A DNA stretch of 64,000 nt from an uncultured Spirochaetales bacterium (GTDB lineage Bacteria; Spirochaetota; Spirochaetia; Sphaerochaetales; Sphaerochaetaceae), in contig CAKQTE010000083.1 in assembly GCA_934276485.1 (NCBI GenBank), positions 17,534 to 81,533 on the forward strand, given 5' to 3'. A program made the position numbers and the translations under genes. The notes under the pieces are model-generated. The model ran no database searches. It was not told the DNA's origin and saw only the letters and a list, made by a program, of their open reading frames with translations. How positions within the stretch are numbered: the stretch's first letter is position 1; every line of letters begins with the position of its first letter. Below are positions 25,378-33,187 of the stretch, piece by piece.

Positions 25378-25663
25378 TTCTGTTCTTCTTTCCTTTTACT
25401 CCATAATATCAATCTGGCAAAGCCAGCCTTTGGTTATGCACCAAGTTTGCACATTATTAGAAATGCCAAGAAATGATAGCAAGTTTTTGCCTTTTGGGTG
25501 AATAGAATAAGACAACATTTTTCTCAGAACATTGATTAATTACCTATCTTTTGTATATGAATCATGCATATAATTCTCGAACAATCTTCATCAAATGTTC
25601 ATTTTCAAATTCATAAAATATGCTTTAGAGTTTAAATATAAGAAAACAAAAAGGAGAAGCCGA

Positions 25664-26191
25664 ATGAAGAAAGTCACAACCCTAATGTGTATCCTACTTT
25701 GCGTATTATTCGCATTTACTTCATGTTCGAACGAACCTAGAAAGGCAACGGAAGATGAGGCTAGAATCATCAAAAGTCTAGACAGAATGAATTTTGGAAA
25801 AGTTGCAAATGACAATCTAAAACTAGATGCTTCATCAGATTCCAAATTGATTACAAGCGTTAAAATCGATGCAGGAAAAGTAGAACTTGAGGGTGGCGCC
25901 GATTTTGGAGATGGAACTGTAAGTACTAACCTTATTTTTAAATTAACAGGATTCAATGTTGAGGTTGTAGATGACTTACAAAAATATAATTTCTCTTTCG
26001 ATGGAAAACTAAAGCAGAAGCTAAAAGCTGGTGCAACCAAATATTCTCTTGATTTAAACAACAGCATGGTTGTAGATGTAAATGTTAACTATAACGAAAA
26101 GAATTATCCTATCAGAATTGAAGAGAGCTTCTCTTTAAAGGCAGGAAGAGAAAAACTATACTTTGTTGGAAACCAACAAGTCACACTATAA
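25664..26191 (+). CDS. small hypothetical lipoprotein
   Basis: ATG 25664 is chosen: AAGGAG lies 7 bases upstream and the protein begins with a lipoprotein signal (MKKVTTLMCILLCVLFAFTSC). The mature 155 residues are rich in short beta strands (LITSVKIDAGKVELEGGADFGDGTVS, YNFSFDGKLKQKL, YSLDLNNSMVVDVNVNY), suggesting a small beta-sandwich. I do not recognise the family. The 286-bp gap before it holds divergent promoter sequence, with a TATAAT at 25569. A terminator follows. Confidence 0.75.
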   Translation: MKKVTTLMCILLCVLFAFTSCSNEPRKATEDEARIIKSLDRMNFGKVANDNLKLDASSDSKLITSVKIDAGKVELEGGADFGDGTVSTNLIFKLTGFNVEVVDDLQKYNFSFDGKLKQKLKAGATKYSLDLNNSMVVDVNVNYNEKNYPIRIEESFSLKAGREKLYFVGNQQVTL

Positions 26192-26211
26192 TCTTTTGTA
26201 CCCTTTTATTT

Positions 26212-26240
26212 TCGGAGGTTTCGGCCTCCGATTTTCTTTC
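26212..26240 (+). terminator. terminator of the small lipoprotein gene
   Basis: TCGGAGG/CCTCCGA stem with a 6-base loop, followed by TTTTCTTTC. Confidence 0.85.
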
Positions 26241-26331
26241 TAGAAAGAAACAAAAATAACTCATATATGCATTGTTTTTAGCGAAAAAGCCATTTGTTTT
26301 TGCTATACTTTTATATATAGGGAGGTACATC

Positions 26332-26898
26332 ATGTCAAACTGTCCTGTCTGCGGAAAGAAGATATCATTTATGGAAGGATATGGTTTTTATGATCAAACC
26401 ATATGCTTTGATTGTCATAAGATGACAGATACAGACTTCCTGTCCTCCCTTTCATCCCAAGCAATAAAACAAAAGATCGATGGAATTGATGACAAGTTAA
26501 AGCGTCCTGGAATTCCAGAGCGCGTCAGAGCAGACCTATTGCATGTTAGGGAGATCTTTCAGGAAGCATTTGAAGAACAAGTACTAATCGAAAGAGAAAA
26601 ACATGAAGAGAATGAACAGATCAGAGGCTTCCATGTATCTACACTCTCTACTCGCCCTGGATACATGATCAAGAAATCACTTGGACTTGTATTCATAAAC
26701 CCTAAAACAGAGGGTTATGAGATGAATGATTACAACTCATGGATGGAAGATGCATTAAATGCTCTTTCGAAGAAAGCCTATAAGATGGGTGCTAACACAA
26801 TCCTTGATTTGCAGATTCTACAGCAAGGTAGCTATCTAGATAGTTGCTTATTTTATGGAACTGCAGCTTATACAGAACCTATCAAGACAGAAGACTAG
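26332..26898 (+). CDS. zinc-ribbon protein with C-terminal YbjQ-like domain
   Basis: ATG 26332 is preferred because GGGAGG stands 6 bases before it and the protein then starts with a zinc-binding motif (CPVC at 4-7, CFDC near 26-29). A charged helical linker follows. The last 90 residues resemble the YbjQ/UPF0145 fold: FHVSTLSTRPGYMIKKSLGLVFI, then ALNALSKKAYKMGANTILDLQI, the family A..LGANAV motif. The family is thought to oligomerise and perhaps bind metal; the function is unknown. The end overlaps a convergent gene by 4 bp. Confidence 0.65.
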   Translation: MSNCPVCGKKISFMEGYGFYDQTICFDCHKMTDTDFLSSLSSQAIKQKIDGIDDKLKRPGIPERVRADLLHVREIFQEAFEEQVLIEREKHEENEQIRGFHVSTLSTRPGYMIKKSLGLVFINPKTEGYEMNDYNSWMEDALNALSKKAYKMGANTILDLQILQQGSYLDSCLFYGTAAYTEPIKTED

Positions 26899-27125
26899 AC
26901 AAATTCTAGCTTCACGCACTTGCCTGCAACTTTCGCCAGTCGCTTTATCTCTCCAAGTGAGGGATTGCCATCTAATGCAAGAATCTTCTCGAGACGTTCT
27001 GAGTCTATTTCAGACGCATCTACCAAATCATCCAAACTCATGGTATCTAGAAGTTGGGTTATTAACTTCACAACTTCCAGATCTGCCTGAAACAAAAGAA
27101 AAATATCCTCATCCATTTTTGCCAT
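26895..27125 (-). CDS. small XRE-like helix-turn-helix protein
   Basis: The 76-residue protein is all helical. Residues 25-70 (MSLDDLVDASEIDSERLEKILALDGNPSLGEIKRLAKVAG) have the layout of an XRE-family HTH, with NPSLGEIKRLAK equal to the common NPSLETLxKIA. No toxin partner is next to it. It lies 23 bp downstream of carB on the same strand, so it may share the carAB transcript. The DNA-binding role is inferred. Confidence 0.55.
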   Translation of the reverse strand: MAKMDEDIFLLFQADLEVVKLITQLLDTMSLDDLVDASEIDSERLEKILALDGNPSLGEIKRLAKVAGKCVKLEFV

Positions 27126-27147
27126 GAGATGAGGATACTACTATTTC

Positions 27148-30100
27148 TTATTTTTGAGGAAGCTCTCTTACGATAGAGCGTTTTTTCTGAATATACTTTA
27201 TTGCCTCTACAGATGCCTCAGCTGCAGATGTAGTTGTTGTATATGGAATATGATGACGCATTGCCTCAGTTCTGATATCGTCATCGGATTGCCTGGAGTG
27301 GAAACCCATTGGGGTGTTGATAATCAAATCAACCTTGTGTGCAGATATCATATCAACAATATTTGGATGCCCCTCATGGACCTTAAGAACTACGTTAGCA
27401 AGAATTCCTTCATTATATAGGTCTCTTGCAGTTCCCCTTGTAGCAAAGATCTCGAATCCAAGTTTTTCTAAAGCTTTTGCAACCGGTGCAATGGTTTTTC
27501 TATCCTTCTTGTTAACACTTATAATTACTCGTCCAGAAGGAGGAAGGTTGTTTCCACCAGATATCTCGGCTTTCAAATAAGCTTCTCCGAAAGTTCGACC
27601 GTAACCTGCAACCTCGCCAGTAGATTTCATCTCTGGACCAAGCTGAGGGTCTACATCCTTGAAGCGATCGAAAGAGAATACCGCTTCCTTGATAGCCCAA
27701 CCAGTGATGCAATGGCCCTCTCCTATCTCAGAATTCTTCTTTACAAGTCCTTGCTCTTTCAAGCTCTCTCCAAGCCATACTCTAACTGCCGCTTCAACAA
27801 GATCAACTCCAGAAGATTTTGAGATAAATGGAACGGTTCTAGAACCTCTTGGGTTTACTTCGATGATATATAGTTTGCCATCCTTTTCCGCAAACTGGAT
27901 ATTCATCAATCCTCGGACATTCAATCTCTTGGATAGCTTCAGTGCCCACTGTCTCATCTCATCAAGAATCTCTGGCTTTGATTTATAAGGAGGGAATACT
28001 GCGGCAGAGTCTCCAGAGTGAATACCAGCAGCTTCAATATGCTGCAAAATTCCACCAATGTAGATGTTATTTCCATCACAGACTGCGTCCAAGTCATACT
28101 CGAATGCATCTTCAAGAAATTGGTCTACCAAGACAGGAGCTTCCTTTGAGATCTCAAGAGTTGGATTGTTTGCAATAAACTCATCAAGTCCGTTGTCATC
28201 ATAAGCGATGAACATAGCCCTTCCGCCAAGAACAAATGATGGCCTTAGGAGAACAGGATAGCCTATCTCTTTTGCATATTGATATATCTCACTCTTGTTT
28301 TCAGCAGCTCTATTCTCAGGCTGTCTGAGACCAAGTTCTTTCACTAGGGATGAGAACAAACCTCTATCTTCAGTTAGATCAATTGACTCAAGAGATGTTC
28401 CTATGATGTTAGCACCATTTTCCTGCAATGCCCTAGCCATATTAAGAGGTGTCTGTCCTCCTAGCTGCAATACAACATCCTTGCAACCTTCGTTGTGTAT
28501 GATATCCAAAACACTTTCTGCAGTCAGAGGTTCAATGTAGAGTCTGTCAGAAGTATTGTAGTCTGTTGAAACTGTCTCAGGATTGGAGTTTATCATGATA
28601 GTCTTCTTTCCATGTTTTCTGAATGCACGGGAAGAAAGAGTACAGCATGTATCGAACTCAAGTCCTTGTCCAATTCTATTAGGACCCGATGCAACGATGA
28701 CCACAGCATCCTTTCCAAGTCCTTCTCCTTCGCTCTCTTCTCCAAATGTATTATATAGATATGGTGTTAGCGCCTTGAATTCTCCTGCACAAGTATCGAC
28801 ATAGTGTCTAGCAGGATACATGTGAGATGAAACCTTATGACCTGATATCTTTTCAATGGCCTTGTCTGATAGCCCTGCTTTCTTGCTCTCTAGATATAGC
28901 TCATCAGTTAGATCTTCCTTTTCAAGCCTCTCTTCTAGTAGTGCCATGTCCAAAAGAATTGATAAGAAATAGATATCGAAACCTGTGATTCTAGAGAGAT
29001 TTTCCAAGTCTCTCTCTCCTTCCTTTATAACTGTATAGCACGCAAGTAATCTCAAGGGGTGTGCAGAATGAAGAAGAGTATCAACATCATATTCATTTCT
29101 ATCAAGAGCTGTTATGCACTCCATCTTACGCTCACTGCTTCTATATGCCTTGTTTATAGATTCGAGCATAGTGCGTCCTAGTGCCAAGCACTCTCCTACA
29201 GAGCGCATTTGAGTTCCGAGTGCGGAACTTTTCAATGGAAACTTCTCTAACTCAAAGCGAGGAATCTTGACAGCGACATAATCGAGCGCTGGTTCAAAGC
29301 AAGAGACAGATGCGCCTGTGATTTCATTCTCGACTTCATCGAGAGTGTATCCTACAGCAAGCTTTGTTGAAATTCTTGCAATTGGGTATCCAGTTGCTTT
29401 ACTTGCAAGAGCGGATGAGCGTGATACTCTAGGATTCATCTCAATTACGATCATTCTCTTGTGGTCAGGAGAAAGTGCAAACTGTACATTTGAGCCCCCG
29501 CAATCGACACCTACTGCTCGAAGAATGTCGATGGATGCGTTACGCATCTTCTGGTATTCAGCATCTGTAAGTGTTTGAATTGGAGCTACGGTAATACTAT
29601 CTCCTGTATGAACTCCCATTGGATCTATGTTTTCGATGGAGCATACGATGATCGCATTGTCTTTCTTATCTCGCATGACCTCCATCTCAAACTCTCTCCA
29701 TCCGATCAAGGACTCCTCTATAAGGATTTCGTGAGCAGGAGATTCATCTAACGCTTTTAGAACCATCATCTCAAATTCTTCTTCTCTTTCGATGATGTTT
29801 CCTCCCATTCCACCTAGTGTGAAAGATGGACGGATGATCAATGGGAGAGGAATCTCTTTCTTGATTTTGTATGCTTCTTCCAAGCTTCTTGCGATTCCTG
29901 ACTTAGCACTTTCAAGGCCTAGAGAAGAAACAATATCCTTGAACTTCTCTCTATCTTCAGCTTTATCGATAGACTCTGCAGATGCTCCCAATACCTTTAC
30001 ATTATATTTATCCAGCAGACCAGACGCTTGAAGCTCCATCGTAAGGTTGAGAGCAGTCTGACCTCCCATTGTAGATAGAATTGCATCTGGCGCAACTTGT

Positions 30101-30333
30101 TCGAATATTCTTTCTATATATTCAATCTTCAAAGGTTCCAAAAAGATATGGTCTGCAGTGGATGGTGTTGTCATTACAGTTGCAGGATTTGGATTGATTA
30201 AAGAAACTTCATATCCTTCTTCCTTCAATGCTCTGACAGCTTGGTTTCCAGAGTAGTCGAACTCACAAGCCTGTCCTATTACAATTGGACCTGAACCAAT
30301 AACCAAAATATGGTGAATATCATCTCGTCTCAT
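27148..30333 (-). CDS. carB: carbamoyl-phosphate synthase large subunit
   Basis: The full-length 1061-residue CarB has two ATP-grasp halves. The first begins HHILVIGSGPIVIGQACEFDYSGNQAVRAL, with IRPSFTLGGMGGNI and IEMNPRVSRSSALASKATGYPIA. The second begins IVASGPNRIGQGLEFDTCC, with LRPSFVLGGRAMFI and IEVNPRGSRTVPFISKSSG. The C-terminal allosteric (MGS-like) domain ends in NTPMGFHSRQSDDDIRTEAM. It makes carbamoyl phosphate for pyrimidines and arginine. The ATG overlaps the carA stop (ATGA). Confidence 0.98.
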   Translation of the reverse strand: MRRDDIHHILVIGSGPIVIGQACEFDYSGNQAVRALKEEGYEVSLINPNPATVMTTPSTADHIFLEPLKIEYIERIFEQVAPDAILSTMGGQTALNLTMELQASGLLDKYNVKVLGASAESIDKAEDREKFKDIVSSLGLESAKSGIARSLEEAYKIKKEIPLPLIIRPSFTLGGMGGNIIEREEEFEMMVLKALDESPAHEILIEESLIGWREFEMEVMRDKKDNAIIVCSIENIDPMGVHTGDSITVAPIQTLTDAEYQKMRNASIDILRAVGVDCGGSNVQFALSPDHKRMIVIEMNPRVSRSSALASKATGYPIARISTKLAVGYTLDEVENEITGASVSCFEPALDYVAVKIPRFELEKFPLKSSALGTQMRSVGECLALGRTMLESINKAYRSSERKMECITALDRNEYDVDTLLHSAHPLRLLACYTVIKEGERDLENLSRITGFDIYFLSILLDMALLEERLEKEDLTDELYLESKKAGLSDKAIEKISGHKVSSHMYPARHYVDTCAGEFKALTPYLYNTFGEESEGEGLGKDAVVIVASGPNRIGQGLEFDTCCTLSSRAFRKHGKKTIMINSNPETVSTDYNTSDRLYIEPLTAESVLDIIHNEGCKDVVLQLGGQTPLNMARALQENGANIIGTSLESIDLTEDRGLFSSLVKELGLRQPENRAAENKSEIYQYAKEIGYPVLLRPSFVLGGRAMFIAYDDNGLDEFIANNPTLEISKEAPVLVDQFLEDAFEYDLDAVCDGNNIYIGGILQHIEAAGIHSGDSAAVFPPYKSKPEILDEMRQWALKLSKRLNVRGLMNIQFAEKDGKLYIIEVNPRGSRTVPFISKSSGVDLVEAAVRVWLGESLKEQGLVKKNSEIGEGHCITGWAIKEAVFSFDRFKDVDPQLGPEMKSTGEVAGYGRTFGEAYLKAEISGGNNLPPSGRVIISVNKKDRKTIAPVAKALEKLGFEIFATRGTARDLYNEGILANVVLKVHEGHPNIVDMISAHKVDLIINTPMGFHSRQSDDDIRTEAMRHHIPYTTTTSAAEASVEAIKYIQKKRSIVRELPQK

Positions 30334-31427
30334 TTTTTCAATCCTATAAAATCATCAAATATTGCAGAGGCTTCCTCTGGGCCTGGTGCAGCTTCTGGAT
30401 GAAACTGTACAGACATTGCATCCATGTCTCTGCAAACAAGCCCTTCTACAGAGCCGTCATTGGCATTCTCAAACCATACTTCCACATTCTCAGGAAGAGA
30501 GTCTCTTGAGCTCATGAACCCATGGTTCTGTGCAGTCACAAATACTCTTCCTGTATAGTTGTCCTTTACAGGATGATTTGATCCATGGTGACCAAACTTC
30601 ATCTTCTCAGTCTTTCCACCAAGAGCAATTGTCAGAATTTGGTGTCCAAGACATATTCCCCTTATAGGAAGTTTTCCAAGGCATGATTTTGTCATTTCCA
30701 CTGCATCTATCAATAGTGCTGGGTCTCCGGGTCCATTTGATAAAAACAGTGCATCTGGGTTTAAAGCGAGAATCTCTTCTGCTTTTACACTCGGAGGTAA
30801 GAGTGTTACTGCAACATCTCTTTTATAGAAGTTTGCAATGATGGATCTCTTGATTCCAAAATCAACAATAGCAAAGTGTTTAATTGGATTAGCAGGAGGA
30901 ATAGGAAATCCATCTCCTAGGGTTGGATTATAGACTTTTTCCTTTACACACACCTGATCAATTAGATTGATCTGTGTAATCAAAGGATATTCTTCAAGCT
31001 TCTCTAGAGCCTTACTTCTATCTTCCTCATAGAAGATGATTCCATTCTGGCTTCCATGCTCTCTTAGATATAGCGTCAAAGCTCTTGTGTCTATTCCTGA
31101 TAATAGTGGCACTCCTTCCTTCTTCAGATATTCATCTAGAGTGAGTCTGCCAGCCATCACAATTCCTTGATAGAGCTGTTTCACAATAAGAGCAGTGGCT
31201 TTTACTCCACTGCTCTCACTATCAAATAAATCAATTCCGTAATTACCAATCATTGGGCTAGTAAGTGTAACTATTTGCCCTTTATAAGAAGGATCTGTGA
31301 GGATTTCCTGATATCCAGGAGTACCTGTATTGAAAACAACTTCCCCCGCCTCTAGCTTAATATCAGCACCAAAGGCTACACCTTCAAATTCTTTACCATC
31401 TTTAAGTCTAAGGATTGCTTTTTTCAT
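30330..31427 (-). CDS. carA: carbamoyl-phosphate synthase small subunit
   Basis: ATG 31427 is chosen: the protein then starts MKKAILRLKDGKEFEGVAFG as in other CarA proteins, while the longer frame adds a Cys-rich stretch with no counterpart. The glutaminase triad is seen in PIRGICLGHQIL (Cys) and SVQFHPEAAPGPEEA (His, Glu). GNYGIDLFDSESSGVKA and FLSNGPGDPALL are also typical. It releases ammonia from glutamine for CarB. There is no Shine-Dalgarno and the predicted transcription start is only about a dozen bases upstream, so the mRNA may be nearly leaderless. Confidence 0.97.
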   Translation of the reverse strand: MKKAILRLKDGKEFEGVAFGADIKLEAGEVVFNTGTPGYQEILTDPSYKGQIVTLTSPMIGNYGIDLFDSESSGVKATALIVKQLYQGIVMAGRLTLDEYLKKEGVPLLSGIDTRALTLYLREHGSQNGIIFYEEDRSKALEKLEEYPLITQINLIDQVCVKEKVYNPTLGDGFPIPPANPIKHFAIVDFGIKRSIIANFYKRDVAVTLLPPSVKAEEILALNPDALFLSNGPGDPALLIDAVEMTKSCLGKLPIRGICLGHQILTIALGGKTEKMKFGHHGSNHPVKDNYTGRVFVTAQNHGFMSSRDSLPENVEVWFENANDGSVEGLVCRDMDAMSVQFHPEAAPGPEEASAIFDDFIGLKK

Positions 31428-31450
31428 GTCGCAGGAGAGTATACAGATTA

Positions 31451-31533
31451 TGCAACAATAAATGCAACAGGTATTTAGAAAATGCAACAAATTTCAACAT
31501 TATTATGATTTTTGTTGCAAAACTGTTGCAACA
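31451..31533 (-). promoter_or_regulatory. carAB promoter region with five TGTTGCA boxes
   Basis: On the minus strand TGTTGCA occurs at 31451-31457, 31463-31469 and 31483-31489. In the opposite sense TGTTGCA lies at 31513-31519 and 31524-31530, the last within the perfect palindrome TGTTGCAACA (31524-31533). A promoter TTGCAT-18 bp-TATACT runs through the first two boxes and ends just before the carA ATG. The layout suggests an operator for a repressor of carAB. The regulator is not known. Confidence 0.55.
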
Positions 31534-31658
31534 TATATTAAAGAATACCATTTATAAGCACAAAAAATATTTTGTAATTTTTTTATGATCTTATTTTCTT
31601 ATATGGTAAAGAATTGAAAAATATTTAAGATTTTTCGAATTATTTTTTATAAAATCTG

Positions 31659-31687
31659 TTGACAACTTTTTCTGATTTATGCATACT
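31659..31687 (+). promoter_or_regulatory. promoter of the tRNA cluster
   Basis: Consensus TTGACA, 17-bp spacer, CATACT; the first tRNA begins 45 bp after the -10. The stretch 31534-31658 before it is very AT-rich, as an UP region would be. Confidence 0.6.
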
Positions 31688-31732
31688 CTGTGTTGTTGAA
31701 ATTGCAGTGCAAACGCAATGCTTTCCATTAAT

Positions 31733-31805
31733 GGTGGAAGTAGTTCAGCGGTAGAGCGGCAGATTGTGGATCTGCTTGTCGAGGGTTCGATCCCCTTCTT
31801 CCACC
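31733..31805 (+). tRNA. tRNA-His (GTG)
   Basis: The cloverleaf has acceptor GTGGAAG/CTTCCAC with the extra G-1 opposite C73 that marks tRNA-His, anticodon GTG and GGTTCGATCC in the T arm. CCA is not encoded. Confidence 0.96.
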
Positions 31806-31832
31806 CTTCGCTTCCCACTAGGGAGGTAAAAC

Positions 31833-31905
31833 GCGCTCTTAGCTCAATGGATAGAGCGTCAGACTTCGAATCTGCAGGTTGCAAGTTCGAGTCTTGCAGG
31901 GCGCA
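31833..31905 (+). tRNA. tRNA-Arg (TCG)
   Basis: Acceptor GCGCTCT/AGGGCGC, D arm TAGCTCAATGGATAGAGC, anticodon TCG in the loop CTTCGAA, T loop GTTCGAGTC. CCA is not encoded. Confidence 0.95.
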
Positions 31906-31917
31906 GCAATTTTGAAT

Positions 31918-31990
31918 GGGCCGCTAGCTCAGCTGGTAGAGCAACAGACTCTTAATCTGTGGGTCAAAGGTTCGATCCCTTTGCGGCTCA
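31918..31990 (+). tRNA. tRNA-Lys (CTT)
   Basis: Acceptor GGGCCGC/GCGGCTC, D arm TAGCTCAGCTGGTAGAGC, anticodon CTT in CTCTTAA, T loop GGTTCGATCC. Confidence 0.95.
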
Positions 31991-32001
31991 ATATCCTTTT
32001 T

Positions 32002-32081
32002 GCGAGCGTGGTGAAATTGGTATACACGCTAGACTTAGGATCTAGTGCCTTGGCGTGAGAGTTCGAGTCTCTCCGCTCGCA
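32002..32081 (+). tRNA. tRNA-Leu (TAG)
   Basis: Acceptor GCGAGCG/CGCTCGC, anticodon TAG in CTTAGGA, a long variable arm (TGCCTTGGCG) and T loop GTTCGAGTC fit a class II leucine tRNA. Confidence 0.95.
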
Positions 32082-32113
32082 ATCAAATAGAACCTAAGAA
32101 AAAGGTTCTAAAT

Positions 32114-32185
32114 GCGAAAGTAGCCTAGTGGTTAGGCACTACCTTGCCAAGGTAGCTCACACGGGTTCGATTCCCGCCTTTCGCT
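32114..32185 (+). tRNA. tRNA-Gly (GCC)
   Basis: Acceptor GCGAAAG/CTTTCGC, anticodon GCC in TTGCCAA, T loop GGTTCGATTCC. Confidence 0.95.
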
Positions 32186-32188
32186 CTA

Positions 32189-32215
32189 AACTTCCTTTCG
32201 AGGAAGTTTTTTTTT
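32189..32215 (+). terminator. terminator of the tRNA cluster
   Basis: Perfect AACTTCCT/AGGAAGTT stem with a TTCG tetraloop and a run of T. Confidence 0.92.
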
Positions 32216-32259
32216 GACCTTTTGTTGCTTATTGTTATTCCAGACTTTATCATCCTTAT

Positions 32260-33177
32260 ATGAAAAGAATGCTAGATATGACTCCTAGAGAGTTAACAAA
32301 CCTTAACAAAGAAGAATTTCTATATGCAATCGCTTCCTCGGAAGGAAGAGTCATGGTATCTGAAACAATTGGAATTGCAATGCCAGTGCTTGTCGATATC
32401 ACAAATGCAGAACTTGCAAGCGCGATGGGAGCCGATATTCTAATACTGAATCTCTTTGATTTAGACAAGCCCATCATTAATGGATTGAAAGTAGATAGAC
32501 CAGAAAATACTATCAGAGAACTCAAAAGATTAACAGGGCGAGCAATAGGTATCAATCTTGAACCAGTTGATTCAATAGATGAAACAAAACAAGAGCTGTG
32601 GGCTATGAGCAAAGGCAGAGCTGCAACGGTGGAGAACGCAAAGAAAGCTTTAGAGATGGGAGTCGATTTCATAGTTCTAACAGGAAACCCTGGAAACGGT
32701 GTTACAAATGATGCTATTGCATCCTCATTGAAGAAAATCAGTTCTTCTCTTGGAGACAAATTGACTCTTGTTGCGGGCAAGATGCACTCATCTGGAATTC
32801 CATCTGAAAGCGGTGAGAATATAATCACGAAGGAAGATGTAGATCTATTTATCGATAATGGTGCAGACATTGTTCTCCTACCTGCTCCAGGAACCGTTCC
32901 AGGTCTAACAACTGACTATATCCATTCATTGATCAAGGAAATCCACAAACACAACAAACTAGCTCTTACAAGTATTGGCACAAGCCAGAAAGGTGCAGAT
33001 ATAGAGACAATGAAAAGAATTGCACTAGAGTCAAAGATTGCAGGAGCCGATCTTCATCACATTGGAGACAGTGGATATATGGGAATGAGCCTACCGGAGA
33101 ATATATTTGCCTACTCCGTTGCAATACGAGGCGTTAGACACACATATAGAAGGATGGCAATGAGCATAGAGCGCTGA
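32260..33177 (+). CDS. TIM-barrel protein of unknown function (DUF7916-like)
   Basis: The 305-residue protein looks like a (beta/alpha)8 barrel: ETIGIAMPVLVDITNAELASAMGADILILNLFD, FIVLTGNPGNGVTND, LVAGKMHSSG, DIVLLPAPGTVPGLTTDYIHSLI, LALTSIGTSQKGAD and GADLHHIGDSGYMGMSLPENIFAYS. Relatives with these motifs are common in gut bacteria, often near sugar phosphotransfer or HAD genes, but I know of no proven activity. It has no clear Shine-Dalgarno and begins 45 bp after the tRNA terminator. Confidence 0.65.
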   Translation: MKRMLDMTPRELTNLNKEEFLYAIASSEGRVMVSETIGIAMPVLVDITNAELASAMGADILILNLFDLDKPIINGLKVDRPENTIRELKRLTGRAIGINLEPVDSIDETKQELWAMSKGRAATVENAKKALEMGVDFIVLTGNPGNGVTNDAIASSLKKISSSLGDKLTLVAGKMHSSGIPSESGENIITKEDVDLFIDNGADIVLLPAPGTVPGLTTDYIHSLIKEIHKHNKLALTSIGTSQKGADIETMKRIALESKIAGADLHHIGDSGYMGMSLPENIFAYSVAIRGVRHTYRRMAMSIER

Positions 33178-33187
33178 TTCAATCTTG

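Noticed and set aside
25591..26067. Minus-strand frame of 158 codons opposite the small lipoprotein gene
   Set aside because: The plus strand has a ribosome site, lipobox and terminator; the minus frame is a mirror of it.
31441..31533. Possible CRISPR-like repeat array near carA
   Set aside because: Boxes are only 7-10 bases, spacing is uneven (12, 20, 30, 11) and orientation changes; this is an operator pattern.
31718..31915. Open frame of 65 codons across two tRNA genes
   Set aside because: It runs through tRNA-His and tRNA-Arg; no ribosome site and no protein likeness.
32256..32870. Minus-strand frame of 204 codons opposite the TIM-barrel gene
   Set aside because: Low-complexity Ser/Phe/Ile translation without family likeness; antisense shadow.
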